Assembly (NCBI GenBank): GCA_013336035.1
Contig: JAAXUL010000078.1
Location: 1 to 15,337, forward strand
Origin: Chloroflexales bacterium
Lineage (GTDB): Bacteria; Chloroflexota; Chloroflexia; Chloroflexales; Chloroflexaceae
Length of the DNA stretch: 15,337 nucleotides
Reading direction: 5' to 3'
The notes below the pieces were generated by a model. That model was not told the DNA's origin. It saw only the letters and a list, made by a program, of their open reading frames with translations, and ran no database searches. The translations under genes were made by a program, and so were the position numbers. Within the stretch, counting starts at the first letter, position 1; each line of letters starts with the position of its first letter. This document shows, in pieces, positions 1 to 7,671 of the stretch.

Positions 1-17
1 GTGTGCTCTTCCGATCT
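1..17. other. Residual Illumina TruSeq adapter at contig edge (not genomic)
   Basis: The first 17 bases, GTGTGCTCTTCCGATCT, equal the 3' end of the standard TruSeq read-2 adapter. They are followed at once by high-GC coding sequence of the DUF1269-type gene on the minus strand. Untrimmed adapter at the extreme end of an assembled contig is a known artefact. Genomic sequence therefore starts at 18, and any residues translated across 1-17 are artificial. Confidence 0.93.
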
Positions 18-548
18 GCCCGCGGCCGGCAGCGCGTCGTAGGCGACATCCTTGCCGGCGGCCAGATCGCTCGCGACGGTCTCGCTGACGGCGGCGGACA
101 GGGTGGTGCCGCCGGCCGCCTTGAGCGCAGCCTCGACCTCGCCGACCAGGGACTCCTCGACCATCCCGACGAGGGCCGAGGTGCCGGGCGCGAGCGCGGC
201 CCCGATCGCCTTGATGCGCTCTTCGGGGACGCCGGTGTCGCGCAGCTTGGCCGTCAGCCCGCCGATGGCCGCGCCAGTCGCCCCGCCGACCAGCGCGCCG
301 AGGGGCCCGCCGAAGAGACCGACCGCGGCGCCGATTGCCGCGCCGCTGGCCGCGCCTCCCCCGGCCCGCAGGTCGCCGCGCTCGCGGATGTGCAGCTTGC
401 CATTGGCGTCGTTGCGGATCACCGCCGCCTCGCGCACCTTCACGTGTTTCTCCTTCAGGACCTGCTTGACCGCCTCGACGGCGCTGTCTGCGCCGTCCTC
501 GCTCGCGAAGGACGCCACGACCAGCTGGGTAGGGGTCTTCTCTGCCAT
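1..548 (-). CDS. DUF1269-like glycine-zipper protein, 3' end missing
   Basis: The reading frame starts at ATG 548-546 (MAEKTPTQLV...) and stays open to the contig edge. It gives 177 genomic codons before the adapter, with the stop codon outside the window. AAGGAG lies 7 nt upstream (556-561). Residues 8-50 look like a small alpha/beta domain (LVVASFASEDGADSAVEAVKQV). Residues 63-98 form a Gly/Ala-rich segment with GxxxG spacing (for example GAAIGAAVGLFGG), which is typical of a glycine-zipper membrane hairpin. A helical Ala-rich region follows. The architecture matches DUF1269-type predicted membrane proteins as I remember them, whose function is unknown. Its start is only 12 nt from the stop of the preceding gene, whose TAA abuts this ribosome binding site, so translation is probably coupled. 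The family call is moderate; the gene itself is secure. Confidence 0.8.
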   Translation of the reverse strand, partial: MAEKTPTQLVVASFASEDGADSAVEAVKQVLKEKHVKVREAAVIRNDANGKLHIRERGDLRAGGGAASGAAIGAAVGLFGGPLGALVGGATGAAIGGLTAKLRDTGVPEERIKAIGAALAPGTSALVGMVEESLVGEVEAALKAAGGTTLSAAVSETVASDLAAGKDVAYDALPAAGRSEEH

Positions 549-560
549 GCGGGTTCTCCT

Positions 561-1834
561 TTACTCATACGCTTGAGCCGGCGCCGTCGCGCCACGCCGT
601 TCAGGGATCGCTCTGACGCACCACGGCACCAGCACCTGCCGTAGCTCCGCTCCCACCTGCTCCAGCTGGGCGAGCCGCTCCGCCTCCTCGGGCGTGTCCG
701 AGAGCTCTGCCCGCACATCCCCGCGCGAGGCCAGCACCCGGCTAATGCCTCGGATGGCCATGTAGAGCGCCTGGGCCGAGTCCTGGGCGCAGTTGTTGGC
801 CGCGCCCACCCTGGTGCCGCCGCGCCCGTCGGCGATGCGGTAGCGCGCCGCCATCACCTCCAGCGCCGCGATAATCGTATCGAGCACCGTGAGCGAGCGC
901 CCCCAGAGCGTGAAGGCGCCGGTGATGGCGTCAAGCTTGATCAGCAGATCCTGGAGCGGGCGCACGCCCGCCCAGCCGTACTGGCGGTCGCCGCTGTAGC
1001 GGCTGTAGTGGTGGGCCCCCGCGCTCAGCCCGTCGGGGTTGTGGGCGTAGACCTGGTGGTAGACGATGTCGAAGACCAGATCGCCCGCCAGCGGCTCACA
1101 GACCACGGTGGCCTCGCCGAAGGCGAAGTGCCCCCAGTAGAGCGGCGTCTTGGCACCGGGCTCAGGCTTCTCGCCCCCGATCCCGCCGTAGAGGTGGATG
1201 AGCAGAGCCCGGTCGCCCTCGCGCCACGACTCGCGGGCGGTTGTCGGGGTGATACGTGGTAGCCGTCGCCCTGACCGGAGGGGCCGAGGAAGGTCACCAG
1301 GGCGTAGAAGCGGCCGGTGACCTCGGCGGGCATGCGCGTGGCGAAGAGGATCGGCCCGCCGCCGTCGCTCGGCGCCCGGTCGACTCGCACCTGGCCCTGG
1401 AGCCGGACGGTGACATCGTCGGAGGGGTGGGCGCCGGCCAACGACTCGAGGGGGGTCACGTCGACCAGGCCGTTGACCCGCTCGGCGAGCACGGTGCCCT
1501 TGGCTATCGCCTCGCGCGAGTCGTCGTCGAAGACGACGCTGCGGGAGGCGCCCCAGAGGGCGGCGTTGAGCGCGAGCGTGTTCTCCCAGCGCAGCTGAAC
1601 CCGCTGGCCGACCAGGTCGCCATACTTGTCGGGGGCGTGGTGCACCTCGAGCCAGGCGCCCATGACCTGCTGGCGCTCGGCGACGGTGGGCAGGATGAGG
1701 CGACCGAGCCACTGGCCGATCGGCCGGTAACGGGCAGGGTCGGGCTCAGCAGCGAGCGGGTAGGACTCCGGTCGATTGAACGGCGCGGCCCAGTAGCGCG
1801 CGTAGTTGCTGGTCGCAGCCGTCTCCGTAGTCAT
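561..1834 (-). CDS. Conserved hypothetical protein, interrupted by a one-base frameshift
   Basis: The first frame starts at ATG 1834 (MTTETAATSNYARYW) after a strong AGGAGG and reads sensibly to GQGDGYHV near 1253. Homology-like sequence then continues in another frame (TPTTARESWREGDRALLIHLYGG) to TAA 563-561. Restoring one base so that the junction reads GTG ATC ACC would give YHVITPTT and a protein of about 424 aa. From memory, the reconstructed protein resembles the large N-terminal region of cyanobacterial proteins annotated as CPBP/CAAX proteases. Shared features are a GRLILP start region, GDRAL.HL(Y/F)GGIGG, GHFAFG, YHQVYAHNPDG and a C-x-Q-D-S-x-Q-A-L-Y motif. The membrane protease part is absent here, since the protein ends soon after NNCAQDSAQALY. 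I see no membrane helices. Function is unknown. It sits between an SGNH hydrolase (27 nt upstream) and the DUF1269-type gene (12 nt downstream). The frameshift may be a true mutation or a sequence error. Confidence 0.75.
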
Positions 1835-1838
1835 AGCG

Positions 1839-1858
1839 CCTCCTATAGTAGCCTCCTC
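1839..1858 (-). promoter_or_regulatory. Duplicated Shine-Dalgarno element
   Basis: The 27-nt gap between the SGNH hydrolase stop and the next ATG (1834) holds two AGGAGG copies on the minus strand, at 1839-1844 and about 1852-1857. They are separated by CTACTAT. The nearer one sits 4 nt from the ATG and fixes that start. The duplication suggests strong re-initiation within the operon. Confidence 0.6.
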
Positions 1859-1861
1859 TGC

Positions 1862-3301
1862 TCAGGTGATGGCGCGGAAGATCGCGTCCCAGAAGAGGGC
1901 GTTGTGCTCGGCCGCATCGATGATGTCGTCCCAGAGGCTCGGCGAGCTCTGCAGCAGCGTATCGTGCTCGATGATCTCCTGCCAGTTCAGGCGCAGCGGG
2001 CTGGCCTGCAGCATCTGCGCCGCCTGCATCGCGAGCAGGATGGCCTCGGCCACGATGCCGTAGCCGATCGTCGAGGGGTGGAAGCAGTCCAGGCTGAAGA
2101 GGCCCCCCGCGTAGCGCTCGCCGAGCTCGCGCGTGCCAAGGCGCAGCACATTCGGCACCGGCGACAGGTGGAGCAGCGGGTGATCGGTGATGCCCAACCC
2201 CGCGTAGTAGTCGCGGAGTGGCCGGTCGGGGGTGGCCACGGCCTGGTTGCGCTTGACGGCTAGCTGATCCAGGATGCCGCCCAGATCGACAAGGTGCCAG
2301 CGCGCGCCCTGGTGCGTCACCGCCTGGCGGATCGACTCGTTGTAGCGGTCGATGGTCTGGTCGATGAACTGCGCGTCGGTGCCTGTAAGGTGGGAGTGGA
2401 GCAGTGGCCTGAAGTTGCTGGGGTTAGCGAAGAAGCGCCCGTAGTAGGCGAAGTAGGTGCCGTCGAATGGCGGGATGCCCTGGGTCACCGGCGGGATGGT
2501 CACGTGCGGGATGGTACCCACGAAGACCTGTGTCTGCTCGGGCAGCAGCGCGGCGATCTGGTCCGTCAGGCGGCGGAAGTCCTGCGCGAAGATCGTCGGG
2601 TGGGTCAGGTTCCACTGCCGCCGCGCCTGCGGGTCGTCGGGGATGTCGCTGTCGCCCATCGGCTTGACCTTCAGCTCCAGCACGGTGCTGAGGCAGTCGT
2701 TGGCGCCGATCCAGACGATCAAGCTCTCGATCCCGTCGGGGTCCTCGGCGAGGATCTGGCGGAGGTTGTCGATCATCGTCCACCCTTCGCGCTCGGGCCG
2801 CTGGCGTGGGTTTAAGACGCGGCAGGCGGTGCGGTACATCGGCGCCGAGGGCAGGCCGAGGAAGTCGTCGATGATCGCGCCCTCCTCGTTCGCCACCGCC
2901 TGGCGGGCGTAGCCCGCGCTGACGCTGTAGCAGTCGGCCACGCGGAAGCCCCAGACGGAGAGGTTATGGTAGACGCCCCCGTAGGCGGCGGGGCCGGCGC
3001 CGGCCCCGCGCTCGTAGAGATCCTCGACCTCGTCGACGAACTGGTTGAGGAGCATCGGGAACTGCAGGAGCCACTCGCCGAGGCTGACGTCGGGGCCGAG
3101 GCTGGCGGCCATGCGGCGCAACATCGCCTCGATGTTGAGCGGGAGCCCGCTCCCCGGAAAGCGCGGGACGCGAAACTCCAGCGGGATATTCAGCCCCAGG
3201 GCGCGGGCGATCATCGCGGGGTACGACCACTCGGTGCGAAAGATGGCGCCGCTCTGAAAACCCTGAGTCAAGCTATCGCCAAGCGCGACGAGTCGAGCCA
3301 T
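1862..3301 (-). CDS. SGNH/GDSL-family hydrolase, long cytoplasmic form
   Basis: This is a 479-aa predicted esterase or lipase of the SGNH superfamily. All four blocks are visible. GDSLTQG has the nucleophile S10. NLSVWGFRVAD (oxyanion glycine about G118) is block II. VWIGANDCL has N201 (block III). DCFHPSTIGYG has D405 and H408 (block V), which complete the catalytic triad. The protein is about twice the usual 200-250 aa, with long insertions between blocks I and II and between III and V, where residues 215-390 contain FRRLTDQIAALLPEQTQVFVGTIPHV. There is no signal peptide, since GDSL begins at residue 8, so a cytoplasmic location is likely. The substrate cannot be told. The ATG at 3301 is chosen because GDSL lies right behind it; its ribosome binding site is weak (GGGGGC). 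It is the first gene of a three-gene minus-strand operon, with 27 nt to the next gene. Confidence 0.9.
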   Translation of the reverse strand: MARLVALGDSLTQGFQSGAIFRTEWSYPAMIARALGLNIPLEFRVPRFPGSGLPLNIEAMLRRMAASLGPDVSLGEWLLQFPMLLNQFVDEVEDLYERGAGAGPAAYGGVYHNLSVWGFRVADCYSVSAGYARQAVANEEGAIIDDFLGLPSAPMYRTACRVLNPRQRPEREGWTMIDNLRQILAEDPDGIESLIVWIGANDCLSTVLELKVKPMGDSDIPDDPQARRQWNLTHPTIFAQDFRRLTDQIAALLPEQTQVFVGTIPHVTIPPVTQGIPPFDGTYFAYYGRFFANPSNFRPLLHSHLTGTDAQFIDQTIDRYNESIRQAVTHQGARWHLVDLGGILDQLAVKRNQAVATPDRPLRDYYAGLGITDHPLLHLSPVPNVLRLGTRELGERYAGGLFSLDCFHPSTIGYGIVAEAILLAMQAAQMLQASPLRLNWQEIIEHDTLLQSSPSLWDDIIDAAEHNALFWDAIFRAIT

Positions 3302-3379
3302 AGATCTGCCCCCACACTATCCTAGGTTCTGGCGACCGAGCGTGCCGCCCCGCTGTGCATAGTTGTAGCGAATGCGCGC

Positions 3380-3613
3380 TCAGGCTACGAGATACAGGTG
3401 ATGCGTTCCTTTATAGCTCACCCGGATCAGTGCTCGCTTATCCGAGTGGGGGATGTCGAGACGCTGGGGCACGCGCCCATCTAAGGTGACAATCTGAAAG
3501 CTGTCGGGAAGGATGAGGGTAGCCGTGACCGAACGGTGGTGACAGCCTGGGCATGTTATGTTATGGTATGCGCAATGGATAAAGCCCCATCGCTGAACGA
3601 TAATGAAAGCACA
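3380..3613 (-). pseudogene. Possible coding remnant (C-terminal fragment, no start codon)
   Basis: The minus strand is open for 77 codons ending in TGA 3382-3380, with no ATG, GTG or TTG start before its conserved-looking part. The last 50 or so codons read protein-like: TATLILPDSFQIV, TLDGRVPQRLDIPHSDKR, ALIRVSYKGTHHLYLVA. They show a coding-type composition: by hand count over 48 codons, GC is about 65% at position 1, 42% at position 2 and 67% at position 3. A CPGCHH cluster lies just upstream in the same frame (TCPGCHHRS). I do not recognise the family. It lies 78 nt upstream of the SGNH hydrolase on the same strand, so it may be the decayed end of a former operon member. It could still be chance, as the stretch is short. 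Confidence 0.35.
3539..3567 (+). promoter_or_regulatory. Candidate sigma-70 promoter for the propeller kinase
   Basis: A -35 GTGACA (3539-3544, 5/6 match) lies 17 nt from a -10 TATGGT (3562-3567, 4/6 match). A TG at 3559-3560 gives an extended -10. The expected transcript start near 3574 leaves about a 100-nt leader before the ATG at 3675. The call rests on hexamer matching only. Confidence 0.5.
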
Positions 3614-3665
3614 TTAGGTCGTTTCGGCGCTATATTTGTACGCTTGTAACCCCGGGCGGCATCTC

Positions 3666-3671
3666 AGGAAG
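3666..3671 (+). promoter_or_regulatory. Ribosome binding site that decides the kinase start
   Basis: AGGAAG ends 3 nt before ATG 3675. It favours this ATG over the upstream in-frame TTG at 3636, which has no such site. Starting here also puts the hydrophobic signal segment at a normal distance from the N-terminus. Confidence 0.65.
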
Positions 3672-3674
3672 CCG

Positions 3675-6600
3675 ATGGCGAAACAAGGCGTTTCCTGCTC
3701 CTCCTGCTCCCCACCTCTCATACCCTGGCGATTTCCCCTCATCCTGCTGGCGGCGGCCCTGTTGCTGGGCCTGCCCGCCTATGTCGCCGCCACACCACGC
3801 CAGCCCCAGGCGACGCCGAGTGCGTCAACCGTCGACCCGGCGTTCCGGCGGCTCACGGTCGCCCAGGGGCTGCTCCACCCGACCGTACGCACCATCCTCC
3901 AGGATCAACGGGGCTTCATGTGGTTCGGCAGCACCCTCGGTCTGAACCGCTACGACGGCTCCACCATGGCTACCCTCGCCTCCGACTCGAACGACCCCGA
4001 GCGCCTACAGGCCACAATCATCTGGGCCCTCGCCACAGACCGTGACAATCGCATATGGGTCGGCTCCTATACCGACGGCCTGGCGGCCTACGATCTCCGC
4101 AGCGGGCAATTTACCCGCTTCCTCCACGACCCGCAGGACGCCACGAGCCCAAGCGCGAACGACGTGACGGGTCTCCTGGTCGATCGCAGCGGCGTCCTCT
4201 GGGTAGGCACGGCCAGTGGTGGGCTCGACCGGCGCGACCCGACCTCGGGTCACTTTACCCACTACCGCCACGACCCCGCCAACCCCGCCAGCCTGAGCAG
4301 CGACGCGCTCTCCTCGCTGGCCCAGGACCGCGCGGGGGCGCTCTGGGTCGGCACCTCCGGCGGTGGGCTCAACCGCCTCGACCCCGGGACCGGACGGTTC
4401 ACCCACTACCGCCACGACCCCGCCAACCCCGCCAGCCTGAGCAGCGACAACGTGCGCTCACTCCTGGTAGACCGCACCGGCGCCCTCTGGGTCGGCACCC
4501 TGGGGAGCGGGCTCTCGGCCTTCGACCCGGCGACTGGCCGGTTCACCCACTATCGCCACGACCCCGCCAACTCCGCCAGCCTGAGCAACGATGTGATCAC
4601 GGCCCTCCACGAGGACCGGGCGGGCATCCTGTGGGTCGGCACCCAGGGCGGCGGCCTCAACCGCCTCGACCGCGCCACCGGCCGGTTCCAGTCGTACCGC
4701 AACGATCCGGCCGATCCCCTGACCCTGCCTCAGAACAGCATCCACGCGCTCTATGAAGACACCTCGGGGCTGCTCTGGGTGGGCACCGATGGCGGGGGCA
4801 TCGGCTACTTCCGGCTCTACGACTGGCCGTTCCGGCGCTACGTCCATCGTGCCGGTCAGGCCGACAGCCTCGCGGAAGGGACCGTGCGCGGGCTCGCCGA
4901 GGACCGCGACGGGAGCGTGTGGGTAGGGACATTTGGCGGCGGCGTCAACCGCCTGGACCCACGCACCCAGGCCTTCGTTCACTACCGCAACACGCCCGAT
5001 GACCCTACCAGCCTCAGCGATGACCTGGTCTGGAATATCCTCGTCGATCGGGATGGCACGCCCTGGGTTACCACAGATGGCGGGTTTCTGAACCGCTTCG
5101 ACCACGCCACCGGCCGCTTTCGCCGCTACCGCCTCGCCCCCCCGGAACAGAGCTACCCGATCATGGCCATCACCCAGGATCGGGCCGGCGTGCTGTGGCT
5201 GGGCAGCTTTGGGGGCGGGCTAAGCCGCTTCGACCCGGCGACCGGGGTGGTTACCACCTATACCCACGTCCCGGATGACCCCCACAGCCTCAGCGACAAT
5301 TTCATCCAGTACGTGTATGAAGATACGCGCGGCACCCTCTGGGTCGGGACGCTGAACGGCGGCTTGAACCGCTTCGACCCGACGACGGGGACCTTCACGA
5401 CCTACCGCCACGACCCTACTGATCCCAGCAGTCTCAACAGCGACAACGCCGCGAGGATCGTCGAGGACCAGCACGGGAGCTTATGGGTCGGGACGACCAA
5501 CGGCCTGAACCGCTTCGACCCGACGACGGGAAGTTTCACGCACTTTACAGAAGCTGACGGCTTACCCAGCAATCTGGTGCAGGGGATGGTCGTGGCCGAC
5601 GGGCAGCTCTGGGTCAGCACCCTGGCCGGCCTGGCCCGGTTCGACGAGCGTACGGCGACGTTTCGTAGCTATGACGCCAGCATCGACCTGTTGAGCGAGG
5701 GCTTCGCCGGCAATGCCCTGCTGCGCGCCCGCGATGGGACGATCTACGCGGGCGGGTTCGGCGGTCTCATCTCCTTTGACCCGGCGGCGATCGGCACGAA
5801 CACCTATGCGCCGCCGGTGGTGCTCACGGACTTCCGCATCAACAACCAGCCGGTCGCGATTGGCCCGGAGTCCCCCCTTCAGCAGGCGATCAACGAGACG
5901 ACAGCCCTGCGCCTGCGCCAGGGCGAGCGCACCTTCAGCCTCGCGTTCGCGGCCCTCGATTACTGGTCGCCGGAGCAAGCACGCTATCGGTATATGCTGG
6001 AGGGGGTCGACCGGGACTGGAACGAGGTCGGCAGCCGGCAGCGCTTTGTCACCTATGCAAAGCTTGGCCCGGGCACCTATACGCTGCATGTGCGCGCGGC
6101 TGGTCGAGATGGTAGCTGGAACGGGCCAGAGCGCACGCTCGCCATCACCATCCCCCCGTTCTTGTGGGAGCGCGGCTGGGTCCAGCTTGGGGGGCTGGCC
6201 GTGTTCGGCGCCCTGGGCGTCAGCCTCTTCTCCCTCAGCGGGTATCGCGCCCGAGCGCGGCAGCGCAAGCTAGAGGCGCAGGTGGCGCTCCGCACGCGCG
6301 AGTTGTCGGTGCGCACCGAGGAGCTATCGGCCCAGACCCGGGAACTGAAGCACGCAAACGGGCGGCTGGAGGCGGAGATCGCTGAGCGCCAGCGGACCGA
6401 AGACGATGCGCGGCGGTCGCGGGACGAGCTCGCCACCCAGCTGGTCATCTCGCAGCAGATCGTCGCCATGCTGGAGCTTGACCCGCTCCTGGAGCGGGTC
6501 CTGGAGGAGCTTGAGCAGGTCGAGCCGTTCGACGGGGCCGCCGTCTTCACCATCGAGGGGGAGGAGCTCGTAGTGCGCGTCTTTCGCAGCGCCATGATCA

Positions 6601-7631
6601 CGCGCCAGCTGCGGGGGGTGCGCCTGGACCCTCGGCGCGTGAGCCGGTTCAGTACGCTGCTCGCCACGCGCCAGCCGCTGATTGTAGCCGACCGGACGGC
6701 CAACCCTGAGGATCTGGCCTACCTCGAACCCATCATAGGCGAGACGGAGATGCTGCGCGCCTGGATGGGCCTCCCGCTGATCGTCAAAGACCGGGTGATT
6801 GGGGTGCTCACCCTGATGCACCACGAGGTTGGCTACTACGGGCCGGCGGCGCAGGCCCGCGTCCAGCTCTTCGCTAACCAGGTGGCGCTGGCCATCGAAA
6901 ACGCTCGGCTCTACGCCCAGGCGCGCGCGGTGGCGGTGAGCGAGGAGCGCACCCGGATTGCCCACGACCTCCACGACGCGGTCTCCCAGACGCTCTTCTC
7001 GGCCAGCCTGATCGCCGAGGCCCTGCCCGATGCTGTGGAGCGCACGCCGGAGCACGCCCGTCATGGGGCTAATCAGCTGCAACAGCTCACCCGGGCAGCG
7101 CTGAGCGAGATGCGCATGCTGCTGTACGAGCTGCGCCCGGCGGCGTTCAGCGAGAAGCCGCTGCAGGAGCTGCTCCGCTCGCTCTGCGCCGCCGTGGCGA
7201 GCCGCATGCGGGCCACGATCACCCTGACGTTCGAGGAGCCGTGCGTGCTCCAGCCGGGGGAGGTCCAGACCGTCTTCTACCGGGCGGTGCAGGAGGCGCT
7301 GAACAACGTGTGGAAGCACGCCGAGGCCGCCGAGGTCACGGTGTGGGCAATGAGCACGACAGACCTGGTGGAGGTCAAAGTGATTGATAATGGTAAAGGC
7401 TTCGACCTGGCGGGCTTCCGCAGTGGCGACAACGCCCTGGGCATCTTACGGGAGCGGGCCGCCGCGATCGGCGCCGTGCTCCACGTCGTCAGCCAGCCTG
7501 GCGAAGGTACGACTGTGCGGCTGTCGTGGTGCCCGCCAGACAACGGCGCCCGCGGGTTGAAGGAAGGGTGTGAGCCAGAGCATTCAGGGCAGGGAAGCAT
7601 GGTGCAGGAAACACATCAGCCACATCACTGA
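3675..7631 (+). CDS. Double-propeller transmembrane sensor histidine kinase (Reg_prop/Y_Y_Y/GAF/HisKA_3)
   Basis: This 1318-aa sensor has its input outside the membrane and kinase output inside. Residues 18-39 form a signal sequence (LILLAAALLLGLPAYVAA). Residues 80-700 carry 14 propeller repeats with the LWVGT..GGL.R.D motif, enough for two seven-bladed propellers. A Y_Y_Y domain follows at about 715-825 and one membrane helix at 835-857. A coiled coil spans about 859-930 and a GAF domain about 931-1085. HisKA_3 has phospho-acceptor H1100 in RIAHDLHDAVSQ. HATPase_c lies at about 1196-1285, with N box QEALNNVWKHA, G1 DNGKGFD and G2 LGILRERA. The front half resembles Bacteroides glycan-sensing hybrid systems, but here there is no receiver or DNA-binding domain, so a separate NarL-type regulator would be needed. 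None is nearby. Repeats 3-5 are nearly identical in DNA. The ligand is unknown. The cytoplasmic half is paralogous to the next gene. Confidence 0.93.
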   Translation: MAKQGVSCSSCSPPLIPWRFPLILLAAALLLGLPAYVAATPRQPQATPSASTVDPAFRRLTVAQGLLHPTVRTILQDQRGFMWFGSTLGLNRYDGSTMATLASDSNDPERLQATIIWALATDRDNRIWVGSYTDGLAAYDLRSGQFTRFLHDPQDATSPSANDVTGLLVDRSGVLWVGTASGGLDRRDPTSGHFTHYRHDPANPASLSSDALSSLAQDRAGALWVGTSGGGLNRLDPGTGRFTHYRHDPANPASLSSDNVRSLLVDRTGALWVGTLGSGLSAFDPATGRFTHYRHDPANSASLSNDVITALHEDRAGILWVGTQGGGLNRLDRATGRFQSYRNDPADPLTLPQNSIHALYEDTSGLLWVGTDGGGIGYFRLYDWPFRRYVHRAGQADSLAEGTVRGLAEDRDGSVWVGTFGGGVNRLDPRTQAFVHYRNTPDDPTSLSDDLVWNILVDRDGTPWVTTDGGFLNRFDHATGRFRRYRLAPPEQSYPIMAITQDRAGVLWLGSFGGGLSRFDPATGVVTTYTHVPDDPHSLSDNFIQYVYEDTRGTLWVGTLNGGLNRFDPTTGTFTTYRHDPTDPSSLNSDNAARIVEDQHGSLWVGTTNGLNRFDPTTGSFTHFTEADGLPSNLVQGMVVADGQLWVSTLAGLARFDERTATFRSYDASIDLLSEGFAGNALLRARDGTIYAGGFGGLISFDPAAIGTNTYAPPVVLTDFRINNQPVAIGPESPLQQAINETTALRLRQGERTFSLAFAALDYWSPEQARYRYMLEGVDRDWNEVGSRQRFVTYAKLGPGTYTLHVRAAGRDGSWNGPERTLAITIPPFLWERGWVQLGGLAVFGALGVSLFSLSGYRARARQRKLEAQVALRTRELSVRTEELSAQTRELKHANGRLEAEIAERQRTEDDARRSRDELATQLVISQQIVAMLELDPLLERVLEELEQVEPFDGAAVFTIEGEELVVRVFRSAMITRQLRGVRLDPRRVSRFSTLLATRQPLIVADRTANPEDLAYLEPIIGETEMLRAWMGLPLIVKDRVIGVLTLMHHEVGYYGPAAQARVQLFANQVALAIENARLYAQARAVAVSEERTRIAHDLHDAVSQTLFSASLIAEALPDAVERTPEHARHGANQLQQLTRAALSEMRMLLYELRPAAFSEKPLQELLRSLCAAVASRMRATITLTFEEPCVLQPGEVQTVFYRAVQEALNNVWKHAEAAEVTVWAMSTTDLVEVKVIDNGKGFDLAGFRSGDNALGILRERAAAIGAVLHVVSQPGEGTTVRLSWCPPDNGARGLKEGCEPEHSGQGSMVQETHQPHH
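4257..4592 (+). repeat. 144-bp tandem repeat units within the propeller coding region
   Basis: A 48-bp block at 4257-4304 recurs without a mismatch at 4401-4448 and with about four changes at 4545-4592. The period is 144 bp, exactly 48 codons and one propeller blade. The block encodes THYRHDPANPASLSSD, with N/S variants in the third copy. Neighbouring blades diverge much more, so these copies look like a recent in-frame expansion or gene conversion. Confidence 0.85.
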
Positions 7632-7671
7632 AGGGTACCGGCGCTGCGCTGCCAGAGAACAGGCACAACAC

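Larger units (their letters stand above)
3302..3674. other. Divergent intergenic region
   Basis: This is the head-to-head gap between the SGNH hydrolase operon (minus) and the propeller kinase (plus). Its composition is clearly less GC-rich than the genes, notably at 3550-3640. It contains a minus-strand coding remnant ending at 3380, a plausible plus-strand promoter at 3539-3567, and a TATAAA on the minus strand (3410-3415) with no convincing -35 partner. A TTG at 3636 could extend the kinase by 13 codons but has no ribosome binding site. Confidence 0.7.

Noticed and set aside
3..644. Plus-strand open frames over the first 650 bases
   Set aside because: One begins inside the adapter. Their products are Arg/Ala/Pro-rich and lie antisense to the DUF1269-type gene, which has a good start and ribosome binding site.
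1256..2263. 335-codon plus-strand open frame
   Set aside because: It is antisense to the frameshifted gene and the SGNH hydrolase; its composition is a codon-pattern shadow and no motif is visible.
3636..3674. TTG start extending kinase 1 by 13 codons
   Set aside because: It has no ribosome binding site and would push the signal sequence away from the N-terminus; ATG 3675 has AGGAAG.
6324..7319. 331-codon minus-strand frame opposite kinase 1, with a similar 336-codon frame at 8356-9366 opposite kinase 2
   Set aside because: The two resemble each other only because the kinases are paralogous; they are Leu/Arg/Gln/His-rich shadows without ribosome binding sites.
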